Below, one piece after another: positions 11,455 to 22,472 of a stretch of 64,000 bases of DNA. A program made the translations under genes and the position numbers. The stretch lies in assembly GCA_032622095.1 (NCBI GenBank), contig CP136066.1, positions 104,865,319 through 104,929,318 of the forward strand. The letters run 5' to 3'. Under the pieces are notes generated by a model. That model ran no database searches and was not told where the DNA came from. It saw only the letters and a list, made by a program, of their open reading frames with translations. How positions within the stretch are numbered: position 1 is the first letter of the stretch; each line of letters begins with the position of its first letter. The DNA is from Siphonodentalium dalli. Lineage: Eukaryota > Mollusca > Scaphopoda > Gadilida > Siphonodentaliidae.

Positions 11455-11732
11455 TGAACAGGTCGCATTGACTCATAGTCCGCAGTGACATATTAAAAAT
11501 ACAATTTTCATAATCAATTGGAGTGTTACAGTATACACTACTTTTATGCTAGTCGTAGTAACTTTACTCCCCGTATGGGCCCGGGTAGAATAGGCCCACC
11601 ACCTCTCTACGACGAGTGAGAATCCCCTATAATATGACAACCTGTTCGCTGTGGGGCGCATTCCGTGGGCACGGTTGGGAATCGCATGTTTTAGAGGTTG
11701 GTGAGTATACACGCATTAAAAATGACCTAAAA

Positions 11733-11830
11733 CATAATATATGAGGAAACGCACAAAAACATAATATATGAGGAACTTACACAATATATGAGGAACATAA
11801 TATATGAGGAACTTACACAAAACATAGCAT
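11733..11830. repeat. Short imperfect repeats of ACATAATATATGAGGAAC
   Basis: The phrase ATAATATATGAGGAA or ACAATATATGAGGAA occurs four times, spaced irregularly. It looks like a small, slipped repeat. Confidence 0.7.
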
Positions 11831-11844
11831 ATGCTACTGTATTT

Positions 11845-12120
11845 TTAAAACAAGTTGATACCTTATTTGTCCGGAAATATTCAGTGGTTTTCTATAACAT
11901 TCTGGTCAGAATGTCAAAAAACTGTAAGCTTGGACACACATAAGATATCAGATTGTTTCAAAAATAGTATAGCATATGCTCGTATCTACCAAAATACTAT
12001 TTATTACCCTATTTTATTACCTTTTTTCTCGTTTCTGGTTGCGTTTGCGATAGCCTCGGCCATTATGGATGCGTGGTACTCACCAAAATCGAAACCACGT
12101 GATCGCCCACCGTGATGAGG
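11845..12120 (-). repeat. Dispersed repeat, family J copy 1
   Basis: The reverse complement aligns with 52480-52830: CACGGTGG, then ATCACGTGGTTTCGA, then GAGTACCACGCAT, then AATGGCCGAGGC, AAAAAAGGTAATAAA, GCTATACTATTTTT and AGAATGTTATAGAAAACCAC. Both copies keep a CACGTG and an ATG followed by a short open stretch ending at AGGTAATA. The copy at 52440 has a tRNA-like head (see there), so a SINE-like origin is the simplest reading. Confidence 0.65.
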
Positions 12121-13367
12121 TGTTATGTATGAGTGAGTCCATGTGGGCTAGTTGTCGATTATTTCGCTTTTCACATGGCAACTCCAACTACAGCCTGTTC
12201 TCATGAAAATAAGCACATAACGAGCTATTTTCATTAGCGAAATAAGTTCATGTTGGCTTTTTTTAAATCTCAATATACGCTCTATATGGATCTAAAACGC
12301 GGTTTTTAAAACAATCCAATGTGGGGAAATAAGCCCATATTGGCGTAGGACTGATGTCTTGCTACGTGCCAATGATGCTGAGGTATATCCACATTGTTTG
12401 GTTTTTGTTTCTGTTTTTGTTTTTGTTTTGTTTTGTATGTTTATTGAGATAATATAATATTATATAAACCATACATTTTTCTTTTACACCCAAGAGAAAT
12501 TAAATTATCATTCAGAACTTGTTTTGAGTGTTATATGGTGGAATATTTGTACTTCTATTCTAATGTGAAATCCTAATTTATATTGATGCATTAAAACTAA
12601 ACTACCGTTTTTATCTTCGGATTTTTCTATTTCCCCTTAATAATTTTCTCATCTACATGTAACGAATATATGGGGCTAACAAGATATTTAGGGAAGTCAC
12701 TGGCAATAAAATCTTGGATGCTACTCTAAGGATGGCATTCGCGCACATCAAGATAATGTTTCACAAGACAGAGTATAAATAATATAATAATTCACACACA
12801 CACACACTACCGTACTTCTGACCATCACGCACTCATACTGTCATAAGGCTACCGTGTTTGGTTCTTAGTTTTGATCCCAATGTCAATAAACTTTCCTTGT
12901 TAGTTATTGACAAGACACTGCAAAATACCACTGGACAATCGAAATATATCAAACCAGTCAGACTAGGCCAGAAATGGCTCTCGTCTGACTGTTTAAAGAC
13001 AGTACAATCTGACGATCTTCTTCAGTTAACATATCTTGTTTAAACACCTGTGTTTGTTACTCCTCACAGTACCTTGAATACGAGTTCCACGGTCACAAAT
13101 GTTCGTATAATGTCAACAACAAATGGCTGTAAGAAAGTACTATTAAACGGCTGTCTTGACCTTCAAATGCTTCAACCGATGTCAACCCCACTCGCTTATT
13201 GTCGAGTCCGGTCCATGACGTTATATACTAATTTTGATGTAATTTCTATTGTTGTATTATTCATGGAATAAATACTGTTAAAACTATAGACGATATCAAC
13301 ACACATCGGACGTGAAGGCAGGATACATGAATACTACGACCCACTACATTCAGGGTACGTTGATACA
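12121..13367. other. No gene recognised
   Basis: Holds a poly-T/G-rich stretch (12400-12445), a short (CA)n (12794-12808) and AATAAGC/GTTCATAT phrases near 12220-12350 that resemble those at 27640-28000. Two short frames (12858-13043 and 13050-13271) have no recognisable motif. A donor-like GGTAAGT lies at 13370-13376, just before the minisatellite frame. Confidence 0.5.
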
Positions 13368-14369
13368 TTGGTAAGTTTGCACGGTATGTTTTGCAGGCAT
13401 TTTCTCACAGAAGCCCCTACTCCAAAACAATCTACTCAAGTTGAGCCAGTTACTCCAAAACAATCTACTCAAGTTGAGCCAGTTACTCCAAAACAGTCTA
13501 CTCAAGTTGAGCCAGTTACTCCAAAACAATCTACTCAAGTTGAGCCAGTTACTCCAAAACAATCTACTCAAGTTGAGCCAGTTACTCCAAAACAATCTAC
13601 TCAAGTTGAGCCAGTTACTCCAAAACAGTCTACTCAAGTTGAGCCAGTTACTCCAAAACAATCTACACAAGTTGAGCCAGTTACTCCAAAACAATCTACT
13701 CAAGTTGAGCCAGTTACTCCAAAACAGTCTACTCAAGTTGAGCCAGTTACTCCAAAACAATCTACACAAGTTGAGCCAGTTACTCCAAAACAATCTACTC
13801 AAGTTGAGCCAGTTACTCCAAAACAATCTACTCAAGTTGAGCCAGTTACTCCAAAACAATCTACACAAGTTGAGCCAGTTACTCCAAAACAATCTACTCA
13901 AGTTGAGCCAGTTACTCCAAAACAGTCTACTCAAGTTGAGCCAGTTACTCCAAAACAATATACACAAGTTGAGCCAGTTACTCCAAAACAATCTACTCAA
14001 GTTGAGCCAGTTACTCCAAAACAATCTACTCAAGTTGAGCCAGTTACTCCAAAACAATCTACTCAAGTTGAGCCAGTTACTCCAAAACAATCTACACAAG
14101 TTGAGCCAGTTACTCCAAAACAATCTACTCAAGTTGAGCCAGTTACTCCAAAACAATCTACTCAAGTTGAGCCAGTTACTCCAAAACAATCTACACAAGT
14201 TGAGCCAGTTACTCCAAAACAATCTACTCAAGTTGAGCCAGTTACTCCAAAACAATCTATTCATCTAGATCCAGTTACTCCAAAACAATATACTCAACTT
14301 GAGACAGTTAGTCCAAAACAATCTACTCATCTTGAACCAGCTACTCCAAAACAATATACTATATTTTGA
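13368..14369 (+). CDS. Possible coding exon: 11-residue repeat protein (PKQSTQVEPVT)n
   Basis: An uninterrupted 333-codon frame made of about 28 copies of an 11-residue unit (PKQSTQVEPVT), rich in Thr, Pro, Gln, Ser and Val and free of Cys after the first residues. Because the DNA unit is 33 bp, all three plus frames and one minus frame stay open, so length alone is not evidence of coding. In favour: the degenerate units at the 3' end (SIHLDPVT, YTQLETVS, STHLEPAT) keep only this frame open, and acceptor-like sites (TTTTGCAG, TTCTCACAG) lie just before the first unit. Against: no known domain, no clear start, and the ATG at 13368 overlaps a donor-like GTAAGT. If real, it would be a low-complexity secreted or matrix-type protein; that is inference. 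Confidence 0.3.
   Translation: MVSLHGMFCRHFLTEAPTPKQSTQVEPVTPKQSTQVEPVTPKQSTQVEPVTPKQSTQVEPVTPKQSTQVEPVTPKQSTQVEPVTPKQSTQVEPVTPKQSTQVEPVTPKQSTQVEPVTPKQSTQVEPVTPKQSTQVEPVTPKQSTQVEPVTPKQSTQVEPVTPKQSTQVEPVTPKQSTQVEPVTPKQSTQVEPVTPKQYTQVEPVTPKQSTQVEPVTPKQSTQVEPVTPKQSTQVEPVTPKQSTQVEPVTPKQSTQVEPVTPKQSTQVEPVTPKQSTQVEPVTPKQSTQVEPVTPKQSIHLDPVTPKQYTQLETVSPKQSTHLEPATPKQYTIF
13421..14366. repeat. 33-bp minisatellite with a partial 99-bp higher-order pattern
   Basis: About 28 tandem copies of a 33-bp unit (CCAAAACAATCTACTCAAGT then TGAGCCAGTTACT). Three variants occur: CAATCTACTC, CAGTCTACTC and CAATCTACAC. From roughly the seventh unit, the CTACAC variant recurs every third unit, with the CAG variant always in the unit just before it. 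This indicates amplification in blocks of three. The last four units diverge strongly, marking the edge of the array. Confidence 0.95.
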
Positions 14370-14375
14370 TAGACG

Positions 14376-14954
14376 ACATCCGTTTGTCAGCCACCGACCG
14401 TCCACTTTGTGGGTTGATAAAGATTCATAAAATATTTTTAACTTTCTTGTCAATGCCAAATCTAAGATCAGAAACTACATTACTATTTCGATGTGAACCA
14501 TATTTTGAATGCCGTGGAGATGTGGTTGAATATCTTTAGAGGAATTGGAGGGGAAGTAGACAAAGAACAACGATGAACTATTGAGATAATTGAGGTTATA
14601 TTATGACCGTAATTGAATATTATTTTTTTTGTGAATTTAAACTTAAGTAGTCATGAACAATTGAAAAACATTGCTGTTACAGGCTGTTAACCAAATTTCC
14701 AAGAGTAGAATCGCCAACCAGCAGAATATGTACAATCACATTTGCTTCCATGTCTTTGTATTTTCTGAATAGAGATGATCTCTGCTGACTATAGAAACCA
14801 CAGTACATCAGGTGGTGATCAGCATGCTCGTACAATGACGTGCATGATACCACAGCCACATGTTGGATCATTAGTGAGAAACCTTACAACGTTATGGGCA
14901 TTTAAGGTCCCTTTAAAAAAAAAAAAAATTCTGTTCGATTATTAGTGATATAGA
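14376..14954. other. No gene recognised
   Basis: Non-coding appearance; holds a poly-A run near 14917-14929. Confidence 0.5.
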
Positions 14955-14959
14955 GTATT

Positions 14960-16290
14960 TTGCATGTAATCCAGGGGGAGTTAGTAAAAAAATTGCAGGA
15001 AGGTATGCCGATGTGGTGGGTGGTCCGAGGGGCAAAAAACGCGTTTTTTACAACCTTGTGCAAATTTTTTACTAAAGACCTTTTGTGCCCTTATTTGACA
15101 TTTGTAACAGTTCAAAACATATTATAAGGATTTATAACTGCAAAAACACCATATTTATGTTACTGTGACCTCATATTGGCGTTAGTGGAGATGACATTAA
15201 GATATGGCATGTTGAATATGGGGCGGCGTGGTGAAAAACATTACTTCCCGACACCCTTTGGACAGAAGCTTCGAGAAATGTAAAACTGCAATTAATAAAC
15301 TTGTCATGATTTAACTAAAGCCAAGATCATTGTGTGCATGGAAAAAGAGCGAGTAACTGTCTCAAACATCAGTGCGTCAAGCCAATCAGTGAACTATTTG
15401 CATGTCTTTCAACTCAGATGATCTCTCACAATACCTAAAGTATCCAAGTCTGGTATAGTGCTGTAACTGCTTGTCATCTATATATATAAACAAGTAGGAT
15501 CTGTCCAGATTTTTCTCTCAGACCTCTGGACCGAGTTCAACCAAATTTGGTGTGGTGACTCGGGGTACCCTGGCGGATGTTATAATGGTATTATTTTTTT
15601 TTTTTTTTTATTTTATTTTTTTGAAATAAAATAAAATTGGTTTTGTTAAATTGAGCAAGGAATTCAATCTTTAAAAAAAAATATTAAAACAATATATATA
15701 AATCAAAATGTTTCATGACCAAATGTGCTTGAAGCGCACAAAGGGGCCGCCGTTAAATGAAGGCTCTGTCTAAGATCAAATTGAGTGCCAAGTCCCACAG
15801 GTATCTCCGATGCTGAATATATATGTTCCCAAAGGGAGCCGGTTTCAGCTAGTTTAGTATAATAGAAGTAAGTTGCTCCAATAGACTAAGTGGTATGGAA
15901 TATGTTAGATAATGGGCTGGTTGACAGACTAATCAGGAAATAGTAAGAAATTATGAAATATTTTGCATTCTGCACAATGACCTAAGTTTACAGATGATCA
16001 GCAATTTATAAAACATTTTTATTCAATTAAAACAGCTTTTGAAACAGGTTAAACTGTTATTTGAACTAATTGAGATCATTCCCAGTCATATGAGTGATAT
16101 CAGTAGAGATTTATGCGATTTTAGACCAATTTTAGTGAAATTTGGGGGGTGGGTGTCAAAAAAATGGGAGTAGAATGTTTTAATTTTTTTTGCATGTTTG
16201 GGGGTGGTGGGTCCCCGAAAATGCCAGATGCAAAAAAACGGCATACCTTCCTGCAAATTTTTTACTACTCCCCCCTGTGTAATCTCATGT
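14960..16290. mobile_element. Inverted-repeat element, family E
   Basis: The left arm (14962-15013, GGGGGAGTTAGTAAAAAAAT then TGCAGGAAGGTATGCCG) pairs with the right arm (16240-16288, CGGCATACCTTCCTGCAAAT then TTTTTACTACTCCCCCC). A third copy of this end lies at 30483-30640, and the inner stretch 15080-15180 matches the reverse complement of 35295-35400. No transposase frame is visible, so it is non-autonomous and of unknown superfamily. Confidence 0.6.
15477..15852 (+). mobile_element. Possible Helitron-like non-autonomous insert
   Basis: Starts A|TCTATATATATAAACAAG and ends TTTCAGCTAG|T, which fits the TC...CTRR ends and A/T target of Helitrons. An inverted pair (GCTGAA / TTCAGC) lies just before the end. 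It has an internal poly-T/A stretch (15593-15632) and no coding. It is nested in family E. Without a second copy the borders are a guess. Confidence 0.35.
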
Positions 16291-17549
16291 TTTTATTTCT
16301 GATTTGTTTCACAGGCGTCAGGCTAAAGTACACATGGGAGTAGAATGTTCCAACAATAGTAGCACAGAAACGCGTATCAAAATCTATAGGACCACCATTT
16401 TCAATAAAGTAACATTTGACATTATCAGTTCATGACCAAATCTCTACCTTTTATATGTCTATATTGTGTGCATGACATAGCCTAGGTAATCACCGGAAAT
16501 TGAATCTATTGAACAGCGGGGAACATTAATGATTATGATAGATATATCTATAGACTCGGGAAATAGATCACAGAGCCTTCTGATAGTATTGTATCTAGTG
16601 AATTACGCAAGTCAATTGACCGATTTATCCAAATAAGTTGGCACGCGGTGGCAGTATTGGTATGTTATTGTACGCTTATCCTTGAACGCCTTTTGGGAAA
16701 TATGCGTGCATGCACTTGGGCCAGTCGCGTTCAAAGTTGGATATGCAAATACAAGGGCAAGGTCAATTAGAACTCTACGCGCGTTAGCATTTTGTCTTCA
16801 AATTGTTCGGTTATAAATGCATACCCTTAATCGAGATGAGAGTTATTTAGTATAATGTAGTCAATATTGGTCAAATGTGTCTAGTTTTTAAACAAATATC
16901 TATTTCCATAAAATTAGATAAATTCTTCGTATTGGGAACAATTGCCTTTCGGCCACTCATCCAGTTGAAGAGAAACTTCATTTTGATCATTTTCGTTGGT
17001 CGATCAGTTGAAATTAACAAAGCTGACATCTTGTCAAACAAACGTGGTCTGCTGTCGTCGCATATATACTTGTCACAAGAGTGACGACGCCACCAGTCCA
17101 TCGAAAAATAACATTAATTAAGCGATTACAAAACTTTTACAATATATTGTTATAGATTACATGTAGGTTGCAATAAATAAATCTAGTTCAAGATATGAAA
17201 ATAATGTCGACAGTTTGTTGTCTGTTGACCGTTGCGGGCATCAAATAGATGACTCTGCTCATGAAACAATATTGCGCCTCTATATGGTGTAAACTGTTAT
17301 CATGAACGTAGCGACAGGGTGTCTCATTCGCTAGATCATGCCATGAATCTAAACTCCAGATATCTATACGCGCGTAGAGATCATATTCCACTTTAGTTCA
17401 AAACCTGGGACATTGTTTATGTTGTGACAGGGAAGTTTATAACATTGCAAAGTAGTGCAGGTAATATATTTCTTAGTCAATATATGTTCATTAACAATGT
17501 ATTTCACTGTACGTGAAGGTCCCAAGCTCCAATATATTTTATTCATGAA
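16291..17549. other. No gene recognised
   Basis: Short open frames only. Overlapping frames on both strands at 16871-17101 show no recognisable motif. Confidence 0.5.
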
Positions 17550-17551
17550 TG

Positions 17552-17556
<5 letters not shown>

Positions 17557-17598
<42 letters not shown>
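17557..17598. repeat. (TA)n microsatellite
   Basis: About 21 uninterrupted TA units, followed by mixed ATGT repeats to about 17640. Open frames here are artefacts of the repeat. Confidence 0.95.
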
Positions 17599-17602
<4 letters not shown>

Positions 17603-17639
17603 GTATATATGTATGTATATATATGTGTGTGTATGTATG

Positions 17640-18073
17640 GAGATTGAGGTACGGGTGTATGTAAGTGAGAGGTGCGTGTACATGTATGGTTGGTGCATTG
17701 TGAATATATGGTTATATGTGTATGCATATGCAGTGTTCATATGACGGCTAGCTATCCTTGTATATATTATATTTGTCTGTTCATGTCAGCTTATGCAGCG
17801 TATATATATACAGAGTGCATCTAGCCTGAATTTGTATCTGGTGGCGTCAGCCCGTTATTACTGTATATATGTTGTATGTTCTACCTTATCGTTCTTCCCA
17901 ACTACATTTCCTGTTTGTTTGTTTCATTTGTATGTACCAAATGGCATGTGTATATGTTTAATTATACACTGTAATTCTAATCTTCAGTATTGAAGGAAAT
18001 AAAGGTGTATATATACATGTGGGTGGTTTATTTCGTAGCAACTTATTTTTATATACATCGGAACGCGCGCATC
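17640..18073. other. No gene recognised
   Basis: TG/TA-rich low-complexity sequence without duplicates or motifs. Confidence 0.5.
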
Positions 18074-18523
18074 TTAAAGGTACTCAATCGGATTCGATGG
18101 TTCCCATACAATCAGATTCCAACAACAACAACAACATTTTTAGAAATGCCGCTTCAATTATCAGAATCGACTAATTGCCCCAAAAAAAATGTTAACCACA
18201 GTCAACTATAGGATAAAATTGCCCGAAACGTGTTATTTGTCAACATGTTGTTCGGCGAAATTTGGCCTTATTATCAACACAATGACTCTTGATTTTAGAG
18301 TTAACCATCTTCATCCGCAATTTGGTCCGAGACCGTCGGCTCGTCTACTTTTTACTGGGCCACTAATAAGTCTCGATGGTGAAAAATAATAGATTTCAAA
18401 AATCGATATCTAATCACTATGAGCTTTGATAGGTGGGTTCCTCGACTCGAATAGCATATTGTTTACCCCCGAATCCAAATAAATAGTAATTGAGGGACGC
18501 TTAATCGGATTATGCATTTTTAA
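18074..18523. mobile_element. TTAA-flanked MITE, family B copy 1
   Basis: Begins TTAAAGGTACTCAATCGGAT and ends in a decayed inverted version (TTAATCGGATTATGC...TTTTTAA). The internal order (CAACAACAAC, GAAATGCCGCTTCA, GTCCGAGACCGTCGGCTCGT, TTTGATAGGTGGGTTCCTCG) is shared with 20482-20847 and 47271-47724. It is non-coding and of the TTAA-target type. Confidence 0.75.
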
Positions 18524-18569
18524 TTCACTTTCAGCCAACGTGTTAGTCAAGTAAGGCTTATATCCAGTC

Positions 18570-18680
18570 TTTTTTAAACCGACGATAATTTTATAAGATT
18601 TAAGTCTGTGGAACTGTGATAAAGACTTGATTTCTGGAACGACGGGGAATAAATTGTTCCAAATATGGAGCGCATGCCTG
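18570..18680 (+). repeat. Dispersed repeat, family N copy 1
   Basis: AACCGACGATAATTTTATAA then GATTTAAG, TGTGATAAAG and TTTCTGGAACGA match the reverse complement of 20930-21035. It is an old non-coding repeat. Confidence 0.5.
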
Positions 18681-18903
18681 GTGTAGTAAATGTGTGTGGG
18701 AATCGTAGTATTTAGTAGTATTCAGATTGCGAACGAATAATTAGTAATAAATATCGTTGGCTGATACAAACTCGAAGATAATGTCTCCGAGATTGCGATG
18801 AGTAAAATCAATGTATTCTGTATTACATCATTTGCTTTGTTTCACAGTGCGTGGGAAACTGCGTTATTGTCCTCCGATCTCGCAATTTAAATATAAACAA
18901 TCG

Positions 18904-20473
18904 TTAACCCTTTCATGACGGGAGCTTCTTGAAATTTTCCGAAAAACATGTGCCAATGCATTGTCTTATATATGCGAGTCGACCATCTGTCACCTAGCAT
19001 ATATAAGAGAATGATGCATTGGCCTAACAAATTTTATACTATTTTTTTTATAATTGTTAAAAATTGTAAGGAATTTTTTTTTAATAAATGATAAAAAATT
19101 GGTGAAGAAAGTGTAAGAAATAGTGATAAAAACTGATATAAATTGTTAAAGAATGTAAGAAAAATTATTAAAAAAAAATTATAAAAAATTATAAAAATTG
19201 CTAAAGAATGTAAGAACAAGAGGTGGCATCAGAGATGCTGTGTCTCGTTTTCGGTGGCTTACCGCCGGTGGCTACCACCGGTGGCTACCGCCAATTGGTG
19301 TGCATCAGTATCGGTAGACTAATTAATAGGTATAATCGGTTAATATTTGTTCAAGTTATCGCGCAAACGAGCTAAAAATTCACGAAAAATGACTAATTAA
19401 GGGCCATAACTCTATCAAATTTTATCGGGCCAGGCTGGTTTTCGAACTCGTCCTAACGAGCAAAAAATTCATGAAAATTTACTAATTAAGGGCCATAACT
19501 CTATCAAATTTTATTGGGCCAGGCTGGTTTTCGAACTCGTCCAGGATATTATTGGAAGACACCTATATACCAAATTTTAGTTGAATCGGATGACGTTTGT
19601 TGAAGTTATCGCGCTAACGAGCTAAAAATTCACGAAAAATGACTATTAAGGGCCATAACTCTATAAAATTTTATCGGGCCAGGCTGGTTTTCGAACTCGT
19701 CCGAAATATTCTTGGCAAGTATGTCTATTCCAAATTTAAAAAAAATCGGAGGACGTTTGTTGAAGTTATCGCGCTAACGAGCTCAAAATTCGTACAAAAT
19801 GACTACTTAAGGACCATAACTCTATCAAATTTTATCGGACCTGGCCGGTTTTCTAACTCGTCCGAGGTATTCTTGGGAGACACCTATATATCAAAATTTC
19901 AATCAAATAGGATGATGTTTGTTAAATTATCGCGCTAACGAGCTGAAAATTCGTGAAAAATTACTAATTAAGGGCCATAACTCTATCAAATTTTATCGGA
20001 CCAGGCCGGTTTTCGAACTCGTCCGAGATATTCTTGGGAGACACCTATATCCCAAATTTCAATCGAATCAGATAACGTTTGTTGAAGTTGTTGCGCTAAC
20101 GAGCCTAAAATCAGTGAAAAATGGCAAAGGGCCATAACTCTGTAATAAATGTGCGGACGAACCCGATTTTTTGTCTGCAGCTTACGTGCATGGATATGTA
20201 CTCACACACCAATCCGTCAATAAACGGTTGAGTTATAAGCAAAACATACGTCCACCGCCCGCCCGCCCGCCAACCGTCCCTCATCAAACTATAAGTCGAG
20301 TTTTGTAAAAAAAAACTTGACTAAAAATTGATAAAATGATAAAAAATTGTTAGGCAAATGCATTCTATTATATGTGCGAGGCGACCTATATGGTCGACTT
20401 GCATATATAAGAGAATGCAATGGCACAGGGTCTTTAATGTTGGGTCAGCATTAACCCGTCATGAAAGGGTTAA
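18904..20473. mobile_element. piggyBac-like MITE, family A copy 3, carrying a captured tandem array
   Basis: Full terminal inverted repeats: TTAACCCTTTCATGACGGGA at 18904 and GTCATGAAAGGGTTAA ending at 20473, each followed inward by a hairpin (18951-19022 and 20352-20423). The left internal region is the GATAAAAATTGTTAAAGAAT-type low-complexity DNA also seen in copy 4. Between the hairpins sits a 161-bp tandem array (19330-20150) with GC-rich shoulders that is absent from the other copies. It therefore looks like a MITE that carries, or was invaded by, a second repeat. Confidence 0.8.
19330..20150. repeat. 161-bp tandem repeat inside MITE A3
   Basis: GGGCCATAACTCTATCAAAT recurs at about 19401, 19490, 19650, 19811, 19972 and 20129 (spacing 89, 160, 161, 161, 157), with CGCGCTAACGAGC and TGGTTTTCGAACTCGTCC in each unit. 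The 89-bp spacing marks a unit with an internal deletion. The tail (20150-20300) has a GCCCGCCCGCC run. 'GGGCCATAACTC' arrays are a familiar mollusc repeat type. Confidence 0.9.
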
Positions 20474-20481
20474 ACTGTGTT

Positions 20482-20847
20482 TTAAAGGTACTCCCCATAT
20501 CATCATATTCCAACAACAACAACAAAATTTGAAATGCCGCTTCAGTTATCAGAATCGATTAATTGCCCAAAAATAATGCTAACCATAATCAACTATATAT
20601 TGTATAAAATTTGCCCAAAACCTGTTATTTGGCCGGATTGTCAAATATCTAATACACCAAAACCACTTAATTTTATTTTGGTCCGAGACCGTCGGCTCGT
20701 CGACTTTTTGCCAGGCCGCCAAAAATCTATATCTGATCACTCTGAACTTTGACGGGTGGGTTCCTCGACTCGAATCAAATATGTTTTACATCCGAAGCCA
20801 AAGAAAATAGTAACTTGGAAGTGTTCATTCGGATTATGCTTCTTTAA
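20482..20847. mobile_element. TTAA-flanked MITE, family B copy 2
   Basis: Starts TTAAAGGTACTCCCCATATC and ends TTCGGATTATGCTTCTTTAA. It is separated from MITE A3 by only eight bases. It has the same internal order as copy 1 but with deletions, and is non-coding. Confidence 0.75.
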
Positions 20848-20929
20848 TTGTTAATGGCTGTTTAAAATTACTGGATTCCGTCTTGCAAATAACTCGCTAG
20901 CTGTTGCGTACACAACACATGTCAGAGCG

Positions 20930-21035
20930 CCAATATGAAAAATAACCAATGGATTGAAGGGAATTCCATCGACACAGAAACCAAACCTTTATCACATCTC
21001 CGCAGGCGTAAATCTTGTAAGATTATCGTCGGATT
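20930..21035 (-). repeat. Dispersed repeat, family N copy 2
   Basis: Reverse-strand match to 18570-18680 (AATCTTGTAAGATTATCGTC when read on plus). It is interrupted at its end by MITE C1, which inserted at the TTAA. Confidence 0.5.
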
Positions 21036-21547
21036 TTAAAGGCACGGGCGGCGTTCGTTGCAGAAATATTCATATTTGTTCAAATCGCCATCAACAGAAG
21101 GAATATTAAAATATATATAGTTTTGTTCATATGCCAAACATAATCATCGCGTGAATAGCCAAGACGTACGGTGGTGTACGTAAACAAGAGCCTCCTCATG
21201 TTACATAAGTTTTGCTTATGTTTACATAACACAATTCTATTGTTTAATCACACACAAATGATATAAACGCTATTTATTAGCTCCATATCAGGAAAACAGT
21301 AACAAATAACGCTCTTTATGTTTACCATATCCGGATCTAAACAAAAGCCAGGTTCTGTAACGTTTTTTGCTTTTATTTACATGACAAAGGAAACCATTTG
21401 ACAATAACATACTGTTTATGCCATATTTCTGATTGGTATAAGAACAACATTTGTCTATATTTTATTATTATTTCTGTTAATGGCGGTTTTTGACGGAGCT
21501 GAATATTTTAACAGCATACCCACCACCAACGCCGCCCGTATGTTTAA
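21036..21547. mobile_element. TTAA-flanked MITE, family C copy 1
   Basis: Ends are TTAAAGGCACGGGCGGCGTT and AACGCCGCCCGTATGTTTAA, an 18-20 bp inverted pair with TTAA on both sides. The internal sequence (ATATTCATATTTG, CAAACATAATCATCGCG, AACGCTCTTTATGTTTACC, GGCGGTTTTTGACGG) is shared with 37871-38396 and 50454-50955. No coding. Confidence 0.85.
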
Positions 21548-22079
21548 AGAGACTGGCTACTGTCCAGACCAGCGCTTATATATCTACGGAAGATATCCGG
21601 TGGCACATAAAAAGTGTATATGTGTATGCCGAAGCCGGCGCTAATGAAATGTGTGTAATGTTCACGTCCATGTGCGAACAGATGCTTCCAGTTATTTCTA
21701 GCACCACTTTCGTACTGTCACTTTCCAAGAGAAACGGCCGGCCATGTAATATATAACATGATAACAGGCACCATGCAAGTGCTGTTTGATTTACGTTATT
21801 ACACGGGTTGCTCATTGCAATCAATAGAACAAACTATCAAACATGTCTACGATAAAAGGGAATCACTTAAGTGGACGGCCGTCTGGAACTTTCCCTGCGA
21901 TTATAGGAGAAACCGGAACTTCAATGTTGAACGCGTGTAAACAGAACACTAGATTTTGTTTATAGAAGTACTCGAGACCGACGTGTTATTACATCTTAGA
22001 TGAGTGACTTCACCGTGCCGCAAATCTTATAGACATAGCAACAACAGAGGTGCGTGTTGAGGGGGGGCATGCTTTCCTG
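21548..22079. other. No gene recognised
   Basis: Overlapping short frames on both strands (21490-21940) show no recognisable motif. Confidence 0.5.
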
Positions 22080-22439
22080 TGGAAGTGGTAGCCCATTGCA
22101 GTGTTGGACTTGTAATGGTGTTAATGCACCGGCGTGAGTTCGCGCCCGGCCGGTGGACTATCGTCTCCACAACAGTGGCTTGGTCGAATTAAGCGGGGTG
22201 TGTGCTATATATAGACATACGCTGTTTTAAATCTCGCGCCAGGTTGGGCAAGGTCACTTGTACATGTCGTACCTAGACGAGAAATAGGGACCTGCTTGTT
22301 GGGTATCCGTAAGCCGCTCTAGTGAAGCGCCTGTAAAATGGCAGCAGGCACAAGACTCTGCATTACTCATAAAACAGCTGGTGTAATAATGTAAGCGCTT
22401 CGAGATACACCAGGGATTAAGCGCTATATAAATGCCATA

Positions 22440-22472
<33 letters not shown>
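22080..22472 (+). mobile_element. tRNA-derived SINE with (ATT)n tail
   Basis: The head at 22088-22160 has an A-box-like TAGCCCATTGCAGTGTTGG and a B-box-like GAGTTCGCGCCC. The body ends with AAGCGCTATATAAATGCCAT, a common LINE-derived SINE tail, then (ATT)n to 22471. No second copy was seen in the window. Confidence 0.65.

Noticed and set aside
13350-14264. 304-residue minus-strand frame (repeat LFWSNWLNLSR)
   Set aside because: Open only because the unit length is a multiple of three; it ends where the units start to diverge.
17539-17744. Four overlapping frames on both strands rich in Tyr and Ile
   Set aside because: Translations of the (TA)n microsatellite.
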